Assembly: GCF_927312905.1 (NCBI RefSeq)
Contig: NZ_CAKMHQ010000040.1
Coordinates: forward strand, 1 to 51,590
Length of the DNA: 51,590 bases
From: Candidatus Nitrotoga sp. 1052
GTDB lineage: Bacteria; Pseudomonadota; Gammaproteobacteria; Burkholderiales; Gallionellaceae
Direction of reading: 5' to 3'
Part shown: piece after piece, positions 25,662 through 33,229 of the stretch
How the letters are laid out: each line of letters starts with the position of its first letter
How positions within the stretch are numbered: the stretch's first letter is position 1
The notes under the pieces: model-generated
What the model was told of the DNA's origin: nothing
The model's input: the letters and a program-made list of their open reading frames with translations, nothing else
Databases searched by the model: none
Position numbers and translations under genes: made by a program

Positions 25662-26591
25662 ATGGCAGCACTGACACCTCAAGATTTCGCAAAAGACTTT
25701 GAGGATGGGATGAAATTTGTCGACCGCAAGGACTATATCAAAGCTGCTGAATCATTAAAAAAAGCTGCGGAGCATGGACATGTGGAAGCGCAATTTTATC
25801 TGGCAGGTATGTATGCCGATGGTCAAGGGGTTAAGAAGGACTACCAACAGGCTATGCATTGGTATCGTAAGGTCGCAGATCAGGGTTTTGCGGAGGCACA
25901 ATTCAATTTGGGAGTGATGTATTACAAAGGCCAGGGCGTTACACAAGACTACGAGCAGGCTGTGCATTGGTATAACAAGGCTGTAGAGAAAGGAGACGCA
26001 TTGGCGCAATACACGCTAGGTCTCATGTACGAAAAAGGCCAAGGCGTTACCCAGGACTACAAGCAGGCAGTGTCTTGGTATGGCAAGGCCGCAGAGCAGG
26101 GGATTGCGCAGGCACAATACAAACTGGGCGTTATGTACGAAGAGGGCAACGGCGTTGTTCAGGATGACGAGCAGGCTGTGTTCTGGTATAGCAAGGCAGC
26201 AGAGCAGGGCGTCGTACACGCGCAATTTAAACTGGGGTTCATGTATGACAACGGCATAGGCGTTCCTCAGGATACTCAGCAAGCTGTGTTTTGGTGGAAC
26301 AAGGCTGCAGAACAGGGTGATGTGGAAGCCCAAAACAATCTGGGAGTCATGTACGACATGGGTTTGGGAGTTCCCCGGGACTACATCGAAGCCCATAAGT
26401 GGTTCAATATTGCTGGCGCAGGTGGTAAGTGGTTTAAAGTTGCTGGTGAATGGGTCAATAATATCGCTGGCATGGGCGATGATGCAGATATAGGAAGCGG
26501 GCTGGGGATTGTGGAATCATTCATGACGCCAGCAGAAATTGCCGAAGCTCAGCGACGTGCCAGTGAGTGGATGAAGAAACATAAAAAATAA
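25662..26591 (+). CDS. Sel1-repeat (TPR-like) protein
   Basis: A 309-residue protein built of six complete Sel1 repeats of 36 residues, each of the pattern G-x-x-x-AQ-x-x-LG-x-MY-x-x-GxGV-x-x-D-x-x-QA-x-x-W-x-x-KAAEQ (about residues 40-255). Each repeat forms a helical hairpin, so the whole is a solenoid for protein-protein contact. There is no signal peptide from the ATG at 25662, which has AAGGG about 7 bases upstream. The frame extends 23 codons upstream from a TTG, without a good ribosome site. The repeats are strongly alike at DNA level, so slippage or recombination is possible. The partner protein is unknown. Confidence 0.9.
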   Translation: MAALTPQDFAKDFEDGMKFVDRKDYIKAAESLKKAAEHGHVEAQFYLAGMYADGQGVKKDYQQAMHWYRKVADQGFAEAQFNLGVMYYKGQGVTQDYEQAVHWYNKAVEKGDALAQYTLGLMYEKGQGVTQDYKQAVSWYGKAAEQGIAQAQYKLGVMYEEGNGVVQDDEQAVFWYSKAAEQGVVHAQFKLGFMYDNGIGVPQDTQQAVFWWNKAAEQGDVEAQNNLGVMYDMGLGVPRDYIEAHKWFNIAGAGGKWFKVAGEWVNNIAGMGDDADIGSGLGIVESFMTPAEIAEAQRRASEWMKKHKK

Positions 26592-26600
26592 TACGTTATT

Positions 26601-26820
26601 TCAACGAACCCAATATCCGGGCTTCAAGGAACCCTTCCAAGCCATCAATACAGATGATGAATTGATCGCGAGCCACGCGTTTGCCGTCAGTCCCGGCATG
26701 AATTCATAACCCGCTTCACCAATCCGTTCCCGCAATCGCGCTGTCTGCGATGGATCAATCGGCAACTGATGCTGAAAGTACATCTCGCCGCAGAAACGCT
26801 GCCAATACTGATTCTCTATA
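26601..26820 (-). pseudogene. IS5-family transposase fragment
   Basis: The minus strand encodes NQYWQRFCGEMYFQHQLPID, then PSQTARLRERIGEAGYEF, the N-terminal conserved block of IS5-type transposases. The rest of the gene is absent, and the fragment's 5' side is cut by the MITE at 26821. So the MITE landed inside this remnant. Confidence 0.75.
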
Positions 26821-26961
26821 GGGCACCTCAAAAAATCCAATTTTCGTCACAATACGGCGTTACTCGAAAAAAATTATCGCTTACATATCAATTATATGCC
26901 GCGCTCAAATTTTTTACTCGTGCCTTGTCTTGCTTAGAAACTTGAATTTTTAGAGGCGCCC
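26821..26961. repeat. MITE-like element, copy 2 (141 bp)
   Basis: It begins GGGCACCTCAAAAAATCCAA and ends with the inverse TTGAATTTTTAGAGGCGCCC. It is flanked by the direct duplication TATA (26817-26820 and 26962-26965). It is the same length as copy 3 and in the same orientation, with about ten mismatches by eye. It is non-coding. Confidence 0.9.
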
Positions 26962-27159
26962 TATAGCGGTTCTCACGCTTGATGTGCGAAAGGATTCTAT
27001 ATTAACGACAAAAATTTAATTGTTTATTCATTGCCTTAAATAAATTTAAGGCAATTTTGTCTACAAAAAGCGACAATTTATAATTTACAGTCGGCCGTTC
27101 TTAATAAAAATACTATAAATAAACATCTAACTTATTGTTTAAATAGATTTTACAAAATA

Positions 27160-27175
27160 TGGCACGTACTTTGCT
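27160..27175 (+). promoter_or_regulatory. Sigma54 promoter for the subtilase transcript
   Basis: TGGCAC, five bases (GTACT), TTGCT: an exact match to the -24/-12 consensus of RpoN promoters (TGGCAC-N5-TTGCW). Transcription should begin near 27185. It faces the riboswitch and subtilase gene about 490 bases downstream. No activator site was identified, so the enhancer-binding protein is unknown. Confidence 0.85.
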
Positions 27176-27182
27176 TAATATT

Positions 27183-27212
27183 AAAATGCTGGTATGTTTA
27201 CCAGCATTTTTT
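27183..27212 (+). promoter_or_regulatory. 12-bp perfect hairpin at the predicted transcript 5' end
   Basis: AAAATGCTGGTA (27183-27194) pairs perfectly with TACCAGCATTTT (27199-27210) around the loop TGTT, and two further T follow. It has the form of an intrinsic terminator, but lies about where the sigma54 transcript starts. It may instead protect the 5' end or act as an early attenuator. Confidence 0.75.
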
Positions 27213-27526
27213 AAGAATAATTTTCGAAGGAACATAACTGCCGGCATTTACAAATGAACTCCAGGATTCTGAAAGACTGCCAAAATTTCTATGCCGGCGA
27301 CGATGAAAAGGTAATAGTTTGAGCTTGCACTGTGCAGGCTCAAGAAGATTCTTACCCCGCAAAAGAAATTTAGCCTGCTCCTTTACTCCCTGATCTGTTT
27401 AATAAATCCTTGATATCCGGGGTAACCATTTGCATGCACCATTGAGGATGCATCCCCGGGAAATTTTATGGGGATTTCTTTATTGATACCCTAAAGTTTA
27501 CAAAAAGATTGCCGATCTATTAGATA
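27213..27526 (+). other. Structured leader upstream of the riboswitch, no ORF
   Basis: No gene is evident. Two more stems are visible. TTGAGCTTGC / GCAGGCTCAA, with one G-T pair around ACTGT, lies near 27317-27341. A long-range CCGGGG / CCCCGG stem encloses a GCATGC...GATGCAT helix near 27416-27459. Whether these are functional is unknown. Confidence 0.5.
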
Positions 27527-27610
27527 GCTGAAAAAGGCAAACCCATCGCGAGGTGGGGACGCAAAGCTTCCGGTCTTAGAAAAGATAGCGGGGTTACCAG
27601 AATGCTCAGG
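27527..27610 (+). ncRNA. Cyclic-di-GMP-I riboswitch (GEMM-I)
   Basis: The conserved core is intact: GGCAAACC (27536-27543), a P2 stem CATC-GCGA-GGTG with a GNRA tetraloop, GGGACGCAAAGCTTCCGG (the tetraloop-receptor side and the junction), a short P3, and ATAGCGGGGTTACC (27585-27598). The base before CAAACC is G, as in c-di-GMP binders, rather than the A seen in the cGAMP-preferring variants. It lies in the leader of the secreted subtilase. It senses c-di-GMP and therefore ties the protease to the sessile/motile switch. Confidence 0.94.
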
Positions 27611-27617
27611 CTTTAAA

Positions 27618-27669
27618 TCCTTGGTGTGTTCATTTGCTTTATCAGCAGACCATTAATATAACCAAGGAG
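27618..27669 (+). promoter_or_regulatory. Predicted expression platform: anti-SD helix
   Basis: TCCTTGGT (27618-27625), just after the riboswitch, is the perfect complement of ACCAAGGA (27661-27668), which contains the Shine-Dalgarno AAGGAG of the subtilase. The competing partner for TTGGT is ACCAG (27596-27600), the 3' strand of the riboswitch P1 region. If P1 is held by c-di-GMP, the anti-SD would be free to block the ribosome site, giving an OFF switch. The pairing is seen; the direction of control is inferred. Confidence 0.65.
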
Positions 27670-27675
27670 TCTGAT

Positions 27676-29541
27676 ATGCCACGCCAACATCAATTTCCAG
27701 TTCAATTTTCTGACAATAATTGTTGCGATCATTCGGGCGCCACGCCCAGTTTCGCACGTTCGCTTCTCCTGGCTGCCATTTTGGCTGGATGTGCCAGTTT
27801 GAGCCATGCTGCGCCATCCACATCGGCCCAGGGAGGGGGGCTGGTAGTTGCACAAGATGCCGGGCCTACCCGCACCCAACCCTTTGCCGGTTGGGCAAAA
27901 GGCCGTTTGCTGATTGCGCCACGCGCTGGTTTGGCCGCTGGTGAGTTTGAGAATGCATTGAAGCCCCACAACGGCAAATCCAGAATCCACCTCAAAAAAC
28001 TCAATGCCCATATAGTCGAACTGCCGGAAGATGCCGATGAAGTGGCAGTTATGCGCGAGTTGAAAAAAGACCACAGACTGAAATACGTCGAGTTGGATAT
28101 GGCGGTCACACATGATGTAGTTGTGTCCGATCCCTATTACAGTAGCAGTTGGGCTCTGCCGAAAATCCAGGCCCCTCTCGCTTGGGACAGTGCCAACGGT
28201 AGCGGCGTGACCATTGCCATTTTGGATACCGGGGTGGATAGTACACATCCCGATCTTGCCTCCAATATAGTTCCCGGCTGGAACATATATAACAACAATG
28301 CCGACACCAGCGACGTGCATGGCCATGGCACCATGGTCGCCGGTACCGCGGCGATGATAGCCAACGATGGTATCGGTAGTGCCGGTGTGGCCTGGGGGGC
28401 CAAAATTATGCCAGTGCGGATATCCGCTCCTGATGGTAGCGTAGCGTACTACAGCACCGTGGCGCAAGGCATCTATTGGGCAGCCGATCATGGCGCCAGG
28501 GTCGTGAACATAAGCTATAGCGGAATATTGGCCAGCTCCACCATTCAGTCTGCGGCGCAATACTTGCGCAACAAGGGTGGCGTGGTTGTGGTGTCTGCCG
28601 GCAATACCGGCGGGTTGTTGGGTTATGCTGCAAGTGATTCCATATTAGTCGCCGCGGCCACCGGCAGTAACGACCAGCGCGCTAGCTGGTCCAGCTATGG
28701 TTCTTACGTGGATATTTCCGCACCTGGTGTCAGTATTTACACCACTCTTCGCGGCGGCGGATATGGCAATGTTTCGGGCACCTCTATCTCTAGCCCGATA
28801 GTGGCAGCGACAGCCGCCTTGATGATCTCAGCCAACAACAATCTAAGCCTCGCTGATATTGACCAGATTTTAAAAGCCACCGCAGTTGATCTGGGCACAA
28901 CTGGATACGATAACTATTATGGCGCGGGTCGGGTTGATGCAGCCAAAGCCGTGGTAGCCGCTCAATCAATAATCAAGACAGCAATTAGCTTGGATACCCA
29001 GGCACCGGCTATTCTCATCACTTCACCGGTGGGCAGCAAGGTGGCCGGTAGTGTTCCCGTCGATGTCAATTATTCCGACAATGTCGGCGTAACCCGTGCC
29101 GAGCTGTATGTTAACGGCCAAAAGTTTGCTACTGACGACATTGCGCCCTTTGCATTTGCCTGGGATACATCAGTGCTCAAGGACGGTGCATACACCCTTG
29201 TCGCTTATGCCTATGACGCGGCAGGTAACTCAGGTGTTTCACCCACCGTTTCGGTAACCATTGGCAGTGACACCGTTGCACCCGTAATCAGCAGCTTCAA
29301 CTTAGCGGATGGCATGACAGTCTCCAATAAGCAGACTGTGCAAGTATCGGCAACCGACAATCAGAGTATCGCCAAAATCGCCCTGAGCATCGACGGCAAG
29401 CAAGTCGCCGTCGCTTATGGCAGCTCTTTGAGTTACAGCTGGAATACCCGCAACATAGCTAAAGGTGCGCATATTGCAACTGTGCAAGCATACGATGCTG
29501 CGAATAACACAACCAGCAAGACCGTAACTGTTTATAAATAG
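27676..29541 (+). CDS. Secreted subtilisin-like serine protease (S8) with Ig-like tail
   Basis: A 621-residue exported protease. A long signal region (about 27-47, RSLLLAAILAGCASLSHA) is followed by a propeptide (about 60-145) with the inhibitor-like RLLIAPRAGL and IVELPEDADEVAVMRELKKD. The S8 catalytic domain (about 155-440) has D184 (ILDTGVDSTHPDL), H217 (HGHGTMVAGT), the oxyanion N310 (SAGNTGG) and S370 (SGTSISSPIVAATAALM). Two Ig-like domains of the Big/cadherin-like type follow (about 455-545 and 548-621, LYVNGQ and ALSIDGKQVA). The ATG at 27676 follows AAGGAG at 6 bases. Expression is governed by the sigma54 promoter and the c-di-GMP riboswitch upstream. It may process surface adhesins or matrix proteins. 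Confidence 0.95.
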   Translation: MPRQHQFPVQFSDNNCCDHSGATPSFARSLLLAAILAGCASLSHAAPSTSAQGGGLVVAQDAGPTRTQPFAGWAKGRLLIAPRAGLAAGEFENALKPHNGKSRIHLKKLNAHIVELPEDADEVAVMRELKKDHRLKYVELDMAVTHDVVVSDPYYSSSWALPKIQAPLAWDSANGSGVTIAILDTGVDSTHPDLASNIVPGWNIYNNNADTSDVHGHGTMVAGTAAMIANDGIGSAGVAWGAKIMPVRISAPDGSVAYYSTVAQGIYWAADHGARVVNISYSGILASSTIQSAAQYLRNKGGVVVVSAGNTGGLLGYAASDSILVAAATGSNDQRASWSSYGSYVDISAPGVSIYTTLRGGGYGNVSGTSISSPIVAATAALMISANNNLSLADIDQILKATAVDLGTTGYDNYYGAGRVDAAKAVVAAQSIIKTAISLDTQAPAILITSPVGSKVAGSVPVDVNYSDNVGVTRAELYVNGQKFATDDIAPFAFAWDTSVLKDGAYTLVAYAYDAAGNSGVSPTVSVTIGSDTVAPVISSFNLADGMTVSNKQTVQVSATDNQSIAKIALSIDGKQVAVAYGSSLSYSWNTRNIAKGAHIATVQAYDAANNTTSKTVTVYK

Positions 29542-29566
29542 ATAGCAAATTTTTGCGGACTGTTCA

Positions 29567-29590
29567 GGCGCCCTTCGGGGCGCTTTTTTT
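29567..29590 (+). terminator. Intrinsic terminator of the subtilase gene
   Basis: GCGCCC-TTCG-GGGCGC stem with a stable TTCG loop, followed by seven T, beginning 26 bases after the stop codon. Confidence 0.95.
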
Positions 29591-29648
29591 GTCGAAAAAT
29601 TTTACACTGATGGCCGCGATGAAGATTTGCTATTGGCTTCTGTAAATA

Positions 29649-29690
29649 TATGTATTAATTAAATCAATATATTGTGTTAATTAATACATA
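29649..29690. promoter_or_regulatory. Perfect 13-bp inverted repeat upstream of a sigma54 promoter
   Basis: TATGTATTAATTA (29649-29661) and TAATTAATACATA (29678-29690) are perfect inverse copies with 16 bases between them. They end one base before the -24 element of the PEP-CTERM gene. It could be a binding site for a repressor or accessory factor. Confidence 0.6.
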
Positions 29691-29691
29691 A

Positions 29692-29708
29692 TTGGCATGT
29701 AATTTGCT
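29692..29708 (+). promoter_or_regulatory. Sigma54 promoter of the PEP-CTERM gene
   Basis: TTGGCAT, GTAAT, TTGCT: five-base spacing and all key bases of the -24/-12 consensus, with one difference (T for the C of GCAC). Transcription is expected near 29718, about 68 bases before the ATG. PEP-CTERM genes are known to be under RpoN with PrsR-type activators in several bacteria. Confidence 0.8.
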
Positions 29709-29785
29709 TTATGTTAACCGTAAAGATTTATTTGTAATAGCTAAGCGTGCATAGCTTGAAAAAATAATTTAAGGGGAGCACTAAA

Positions 29786-30652
29786 ATGAAAAAGTCAATA
29801 TTGTCTATCGCTTTCGGAGGGTTGCTTGCCGTCACGCAGGCTTGGGCGGTTAATACCCTGCAACTAGGAGTGCCCGGAGCAACCCCAGGAACTTATGTCA
29901 CCAATACAACAAGTTCTACCATTCCAACTGAGGATGATACTGTCATTACTTCAGGCAACACGTTGCTTGTGGCTGGGTCTTGGAAATTGCCTGATACTTT
30001 AGGCGGGCAGTCGCTTGGGGGGGACGACTGGTCTACTTTTACAAATAAGCTTTCCGTTTTCGATGATAAAGGTGCGATTTTGGTAGTATCTGTGCCTAAT
30101 AACACATTGACATTATTGACATCACTCCAGCTGGCCTCAATTCAAGTGGGGGGCGTTAGCGCTTTCGTCTCGGATGCAGATAACAGTCATTTAACGAATA
30201 ATGCCAATGACGCTAGTGGCCATGATCCAGCGAAGGGATCCATTTCAGATTTTCTCTTCTTCGATATTGGAAATTTCTCAAATGCATCACATACAGTAAA
30301 TGGGGTGCCGAATTTTCAATCATCTCCACTCGATTTTGGTGATGGCCTGATAAAAGAACTTACCCTTTCTGGTTTTGGTTCTCTTGCTTGGGCGCACTTT
30401 GATGTCATGGCATTGGAAACGACAATTGATAGAGATAAAGATGGGAATATTATATTAGATAAAGATGGAAATATTAAAAAAGTTACTACTGTGGTTCAGA
30501 ATAATCCCTTTTCCCATGATGTGACTTGGAAGCCGGGGGATCCCCCCTGCACAGACTGTAACCCCGTAACCATCCCAGAACCAACTACTTTGCTATTGAT
30601 GAGTGCGGGGCTGTTTGGTTTTGGTTTTGCGCGTCGTCGTAGATCAGCCTAA
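29786..30652 (+). CDS. PEP-CTERM sorting domain protein
   Basis: A 288-residue exported protein. The signal peptide is 1-21 (ending AWA). The body is a beta-rich surface domain resembling the choice-of-anchor type, with acidic repeats DRDKDGNIILDKDGNIKKV that could bind calcium. The C-terminus is the classic PEP-CTERM signal: IPEP at 263-266, the TM helix TTLLLMSAGLFGFGFA, and the basic end RRRRSA. An exosortase (not in this window) cleaves near PEP and releases or anchors the protein in the exopolysaccharide matrix. AGGGGAG precedes the ATG. Its sigma54 promoter and its place next to the c-di-GMP-controlled protease suggest a matrix or floc role. Confidence 0.95.
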   Translation: MKKSILSIAFGGLLAVTQAWAVNTLQLGVPGATPGTYVTNTTSSTIPTEDDTVITSGNTLLVAGSWKLPDTLGGQSLGGDDWSTFTNKLSVFDDKGAILVVSVPNNTLTLLTSLQLASIQVGGVSAFVSDADNSHLTNNANDASGHDPAKGSISDFLFFDIGNFSNASHTVNGVPNFQSSPLDFGDGLIKELTLSGFGSLAWAHFDVMALETTIDRDKDGNIILDKDGNIKKVTTVVQNNPFSHDVTWKPGDPPCTDCNPVTIPEPTTLLLMSAGLFGFGFARRRRSA

Positions 30653-30680
30653 AACATCCGAGAACTATGAAGTTCTGAAT

Positions 30681-30713
30681 AAAGCACTAGGCGACTAGTG
30701 CTTTATTAGTTTT
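30681..30713 (+). terminator. Intrinsic terminator of the PEP-CTERM gene
   Basis: AAAGCACTAG-GCGA-CTAGTGCTTT, a perfect 10-bp stem with a GCGA tetraloop, followed by ATTAGTTTTTT. Confidence 0.9.
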
Positions 30714-30890
30714 TTAGGACAGGTCTTGCATGCCAAGAGAGGGTTTATGATATGAGGCCGAAAAAGCGCCTGTGACCAAAGGTTCGCCCCGATATATCTC
30801 AACGAGGAGCAAATTAAAGGCTGGGCATACAATGCGCTGTCGTGGGCGCGACATCATTATATTTATATTTCCGGTTGCAAGGGGTAGTAA

Positions 30891-30912
30891 CAGGTTAATG
30901 AGCATTAACCTG
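30891..30912 (-). other. Hairpin downstream of the DUF5996 gene
   Basis: CAGGTTAAT / ATTAACCTG around GAGC forms a 9-bp stem 24 bases past the stop of the minus-strand gene. There is no T tract, so it is at best a weak terminator. The rest of 30714-30890 shows no gene. Confidence 0.45.
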
Positions 30913-30935
30913 TCGGCAAAAATGAAGCCGGTGAT

Positions 30936-31883
30936 TTAAAGTTGCGCAATTCGCTCAAGCGCTGAACGATCCCAACCGCCCAGGTTGGCGGCTGCCTCGT
31001 AGCTGCTCTGCAGGAAGTCAAGCAGCATCGTATCGGGTGACTCTGCGAGTCGCACGTCATCATATGGCAAAATAAACTCGCGCAATATAGAGTTGTAGGT
31101 GGCCCCATCGGGACGCAACCGGGCCATATTGTATCCCTGCGGCTCGGGATAAGCATACGCATAGAACACGGGGTAGGGTACCGGCCCGCCTCCCGGCCAA
31201 AATCCGCAGCTGCTTACCTCGTGCGAGTATGCTTCGCGTGCGACCCAATTGGGCAGATTGGGCACGCCGCCAGGGTGACTGGGGGCTGGGCGTCCGGAAA
31301 AGCGGGTCAGGGCAAGGTCGAAGCTTCCCCAAAAAAAGTGCACGGGACTGGACTTGCCGATGAAACGGGCACGGAATTCCCTGAATACGCGATCCACTTG
31401 CACCAGAACGCGCCAGAATCGGTTGGCGTACTCTGCGTCATAGGACGCATGGATATGATCTTTCTCAAAGGGGATGGCATCGGCTATTTCGTTAGGCGTT
31501 GTGTGAATTTTGACGTCGATGCCAAGGTCGGACAGATTCGCAAGCAGTTCTTTGTAAAAATCAGCAACTGAGCGAGGCTGAAGTGCCAGCGTTTTAATAG
31601 CCCCCTCACTCGTCTGGATCACGAGCCGGTGGTCGATAAAGTCAAAATCAATCTGAAACGTGCGCGTACCGTATGTGATGGGCGATGTGGTCAGACCGCG
31701 CGTTGTTACATAGAGGGTTACGTGCCAGGAGTGATTGACCCATGGCGTCTGAACGAGCCGGATTTTGCCGACAATCTGAGTCCACAGGTGTAGCGTCGCG
31801 TAGGTGTCCATCCATGCTTCAAAAGCCAAGCTTGGCCACTGTTCGGATCGGGGCGTATTGTTCGATAAATTTGAATGAGTCAT
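30936..31883 (-). CDS. DUF5996 family protein
   Basis: A 315-residue soluble protein of the DUF5996 family. Recognisable segments are WPSLAFEAWMDTYATLHLWT, QTPWVNHSWHVTLYVTTRGL, TFQIDFDFIDHRLVIQTSEG, VDRVFREFRARFIGKSSPVH, FFWGSFDLALTRFSGRPAP, REAYSHEVSSCGFWPGGG and YAYAYPEPQG. The conserved His and Asp residues in these segments suggest an enzyme active site, but no activity is known. The ATG at 31883 is chosen over the TTG at 31895 because GGAGG lies 8 bases upstream of it. It stands alone on the minus strand, with MITE copy 3 immediately upstream, where its promoter should be. Confidence 0.93.
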   Translation of the reverse strand: MTHSNLSNNTPRSEQWPSLAFEAWMDTYATLHLWTQIVGKIRLVQTPWVNHSWHVTLYVTTRGLTTSPITYGTRTFQIDFDFIDHRLVIQTSEGAIKTLALQPRSVADFYKELLANLSDLGIDVKIHTTPNEIADAIPFEKDHIHASYDAEYANRFWRVLVQVDRVFREFRARFIGKSSPVHFFWGSFDLALTRFSGRPAPSHPGGVPNLPNWVAREAYSHEVSSCGFWPGGGPVPYPVFYAYAYPEPQGYNMARLRPDGATYNSILREFILPYDDVRLAESPDTMLLDFLQSSYEAAANLGGWDRSALERIAQL

Positions 31884-31930
31884 TGGTTCCTCCAATGTTA
31901 ATACATCAACAACCTGACGGGGTATATAAA

Positions 31931-32071
31931 GGGCACCTCTAAAAATCCAATTTTTGTCACAATATGGCGTTACTCGAAAAAAATTATCGCTTACATATCA
32001 ACTATATGCCGCGCTCAAATGTTTTATTCGTGCCTTATCTTGTTTAGAAACTTGAATTTTTAGAGGCACCC
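31931..32071. repeat. MITE-like element, copy 3 (141 bp)
   Basis: It begins GGGCACCTCTAAAAATCCAA and ends TTGAATTTTTAGAGGCACCC. It is flanked by the direct duplication TAAA (31927-31930 and 32072-32075). It sits 48 bases upstream of the DUF5996 start and may affect its promoter. Confidence 0.9.
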
Positions 32072-32247
32072 TAAAATCAATTATTCCCAGCGAATATGAC
32101 CGTTTACATCAAACCATTTACACCTTTGCCAACCTAGAAATACCGGAGTCTTCAGCGGCTAACGCATCCTTACGCTCTAAAACGTTTTCATTCAGGCATT
32201 AATATTTTATGTTGTACCCATTCCACAAACAATTTCATAAACGTGCA

Positions 32248-32967
32248 TCAAAAGTCGGGCAATTCGCGAGCTCGCAAATCAAATACGAGAACCTCAGCAT
32301 CGTGCCCATCGCTTAGAAATAGTGAATGTTCCTTCCGTACACGCAGTCCGTCTCCTTCTGACAATTCCAGACCGTTAACTTTTATACTTCCACGGGCTAT
32401 GTGCACGTATGCATACCGCCCTTCATTAAGGTTTAGTGTAGCCGATTCTCCATCAGAAAAAAAACCTGCATATATGCGTACATCTTGGTGCACGCCCAAA
32501 GAGCCTTCTTCACCTTCAGGTGAAATAATGAGCCGTAACTTTCCTCTTTTCTCTTTTAAAGAAAAGTGTATCTGCTGATAGCGTGGGGCTACCATCTTTT
32601 TATCAGGAACAATCCAGATCTGGAGAAAGTGAACCGGCTCACTTTTTGAGTGGTTAAATTCACTATGAGCGATACCAGTGCCTGCGCTCATCATCTGGAC
32701 GTCACCGGGCTTGATTACCGATCCTGTTCCCATTGTGTCTTCGTGTTCCAGAGCGCCGTCCAGGACATAAGTAAAAATTTCCATGTCCTTGTGTGGATGT
32801 TTGCCAAAGCCTTTTCCTGGCGCAACTCGATCGTCATTAATAACGAGTAAATCCGAGAATCCTACTTGGGAGGGGTCATGGTATTGGCCAAAAGAAAACG
32901 TGTGTCGCGAACTGAGCCATCCGTGCTCCGCTATTCCTCGTTCGCTAGCCTTGCGAATTTCCAGCAT
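32248..32967 (-). CDS. Pirin family protein (YhhW-like)
   Basis: A 239-residue bicupin of the pirin family. The N-terminal cupin carries the metal site: HPHKDMEIFTYVLDGALEHED with the His-x-His and Glu ligands, and later GTGIAHSEFNH supplying the last His. The C-terminal cupin is degenerate, as usual. Bacterial relatives such as YhhW show quercetin 2,3-dioxygenase activity and others act as redox co-regulators; the true substrate here is unknown. AGGAGA precedes the ATG by 6 bases. It is a soluble cytosolic protein, monocistronic. Confidence 0.95.
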   Translation of the reverse strand: MLEIRKASERGIAEHGWLSSRHTFSFGQYHDPSQVGFSDLLVINDDRVAPGKGFGKHPHKDMEIFTYVLDGALEHEDTMGTGSVIKPGDVQMMSAGTGIAHSEFNHSKSEPVHFLQIWIVPDKKMVAPRYQQIHFSLKEKRGKLRLIISPEGEEGSLGVHQDVRIYAGFFSDGESATLNLNEGRYAYVHIARGSIKVNGLELSEGDGLRVRKEHSLFLSDGHDAEVLVFDLRARELPDF

Positions 32968-33191
32968 GGTTGTTCTCCTGTAAAGTTAGACGCCCCGGAA
33001 AATTATTTAAGTGCTTCTCTGTAAATTAATTTCGATGCGTATCTGAGGCGACGATCAAGCTTTGTTGTTTCGCTAATTCAAGTTGATTATAGATTTATAT
33101 ATTAGTATATTGATTGTGAATATATATTGTTTTTATTTTTAAAAATACTTCTCTCTACATCTGACCGAGTCTGGATTAATTCATGAAAGAG

Positions 33192-33220
33192 TTGACATAA
33201 GAACGTTCGTTCCATAGAAT
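33192..33220 (+). promoter_or_regulatory. Sigma70 promoter with embedded LexA-type operator
   Basis: TTGACA (33192-33197), 17 bases, TAGAAT (33215-33220). Between the boxes, 33201-33212 reads GAACGTTCGTTC, which fits GAAC-N4-GTTC, the operator form of Gram-positive LexA. The start of transcription should be near 33227, only about three bases before the ATG, so the mRNA would be nearly leaderless. Confidence 0.8.
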
Positions 33221-33229
33221 GGTTTTTCT

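Noticed and set aside
26016-26396. Minus-strand frames with regular repeats opposite the Sel1 gene
   Set aside because: The repeat pattern is a mirror of the Sel1 DNA repeats; the plus-strand frame has the true motif.
25755-26400. Tandem repeats considered as CRISPR or VNTR
   Set aside because: The period (108 bp) is that of the Sel1 protein repeat and the whole is coding; no spacer/repeat organisation exists anywhere in the window.
27270-27345. Second tandem riboswitch in the subtilase leader
   Set aside because: The region folds into hairpins but lacks the GCAAACC, GACGCAAAGC and GGGGTTACC blocks of GEMM RNAs and fits no other class I know.
27613-28560. A 315-codon open frame on the minus strand
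   Set aside because: It lies entirely opposite the subtilase and its leader, has no recognisable domain, and owes its openness to the codon bias of the real gene.
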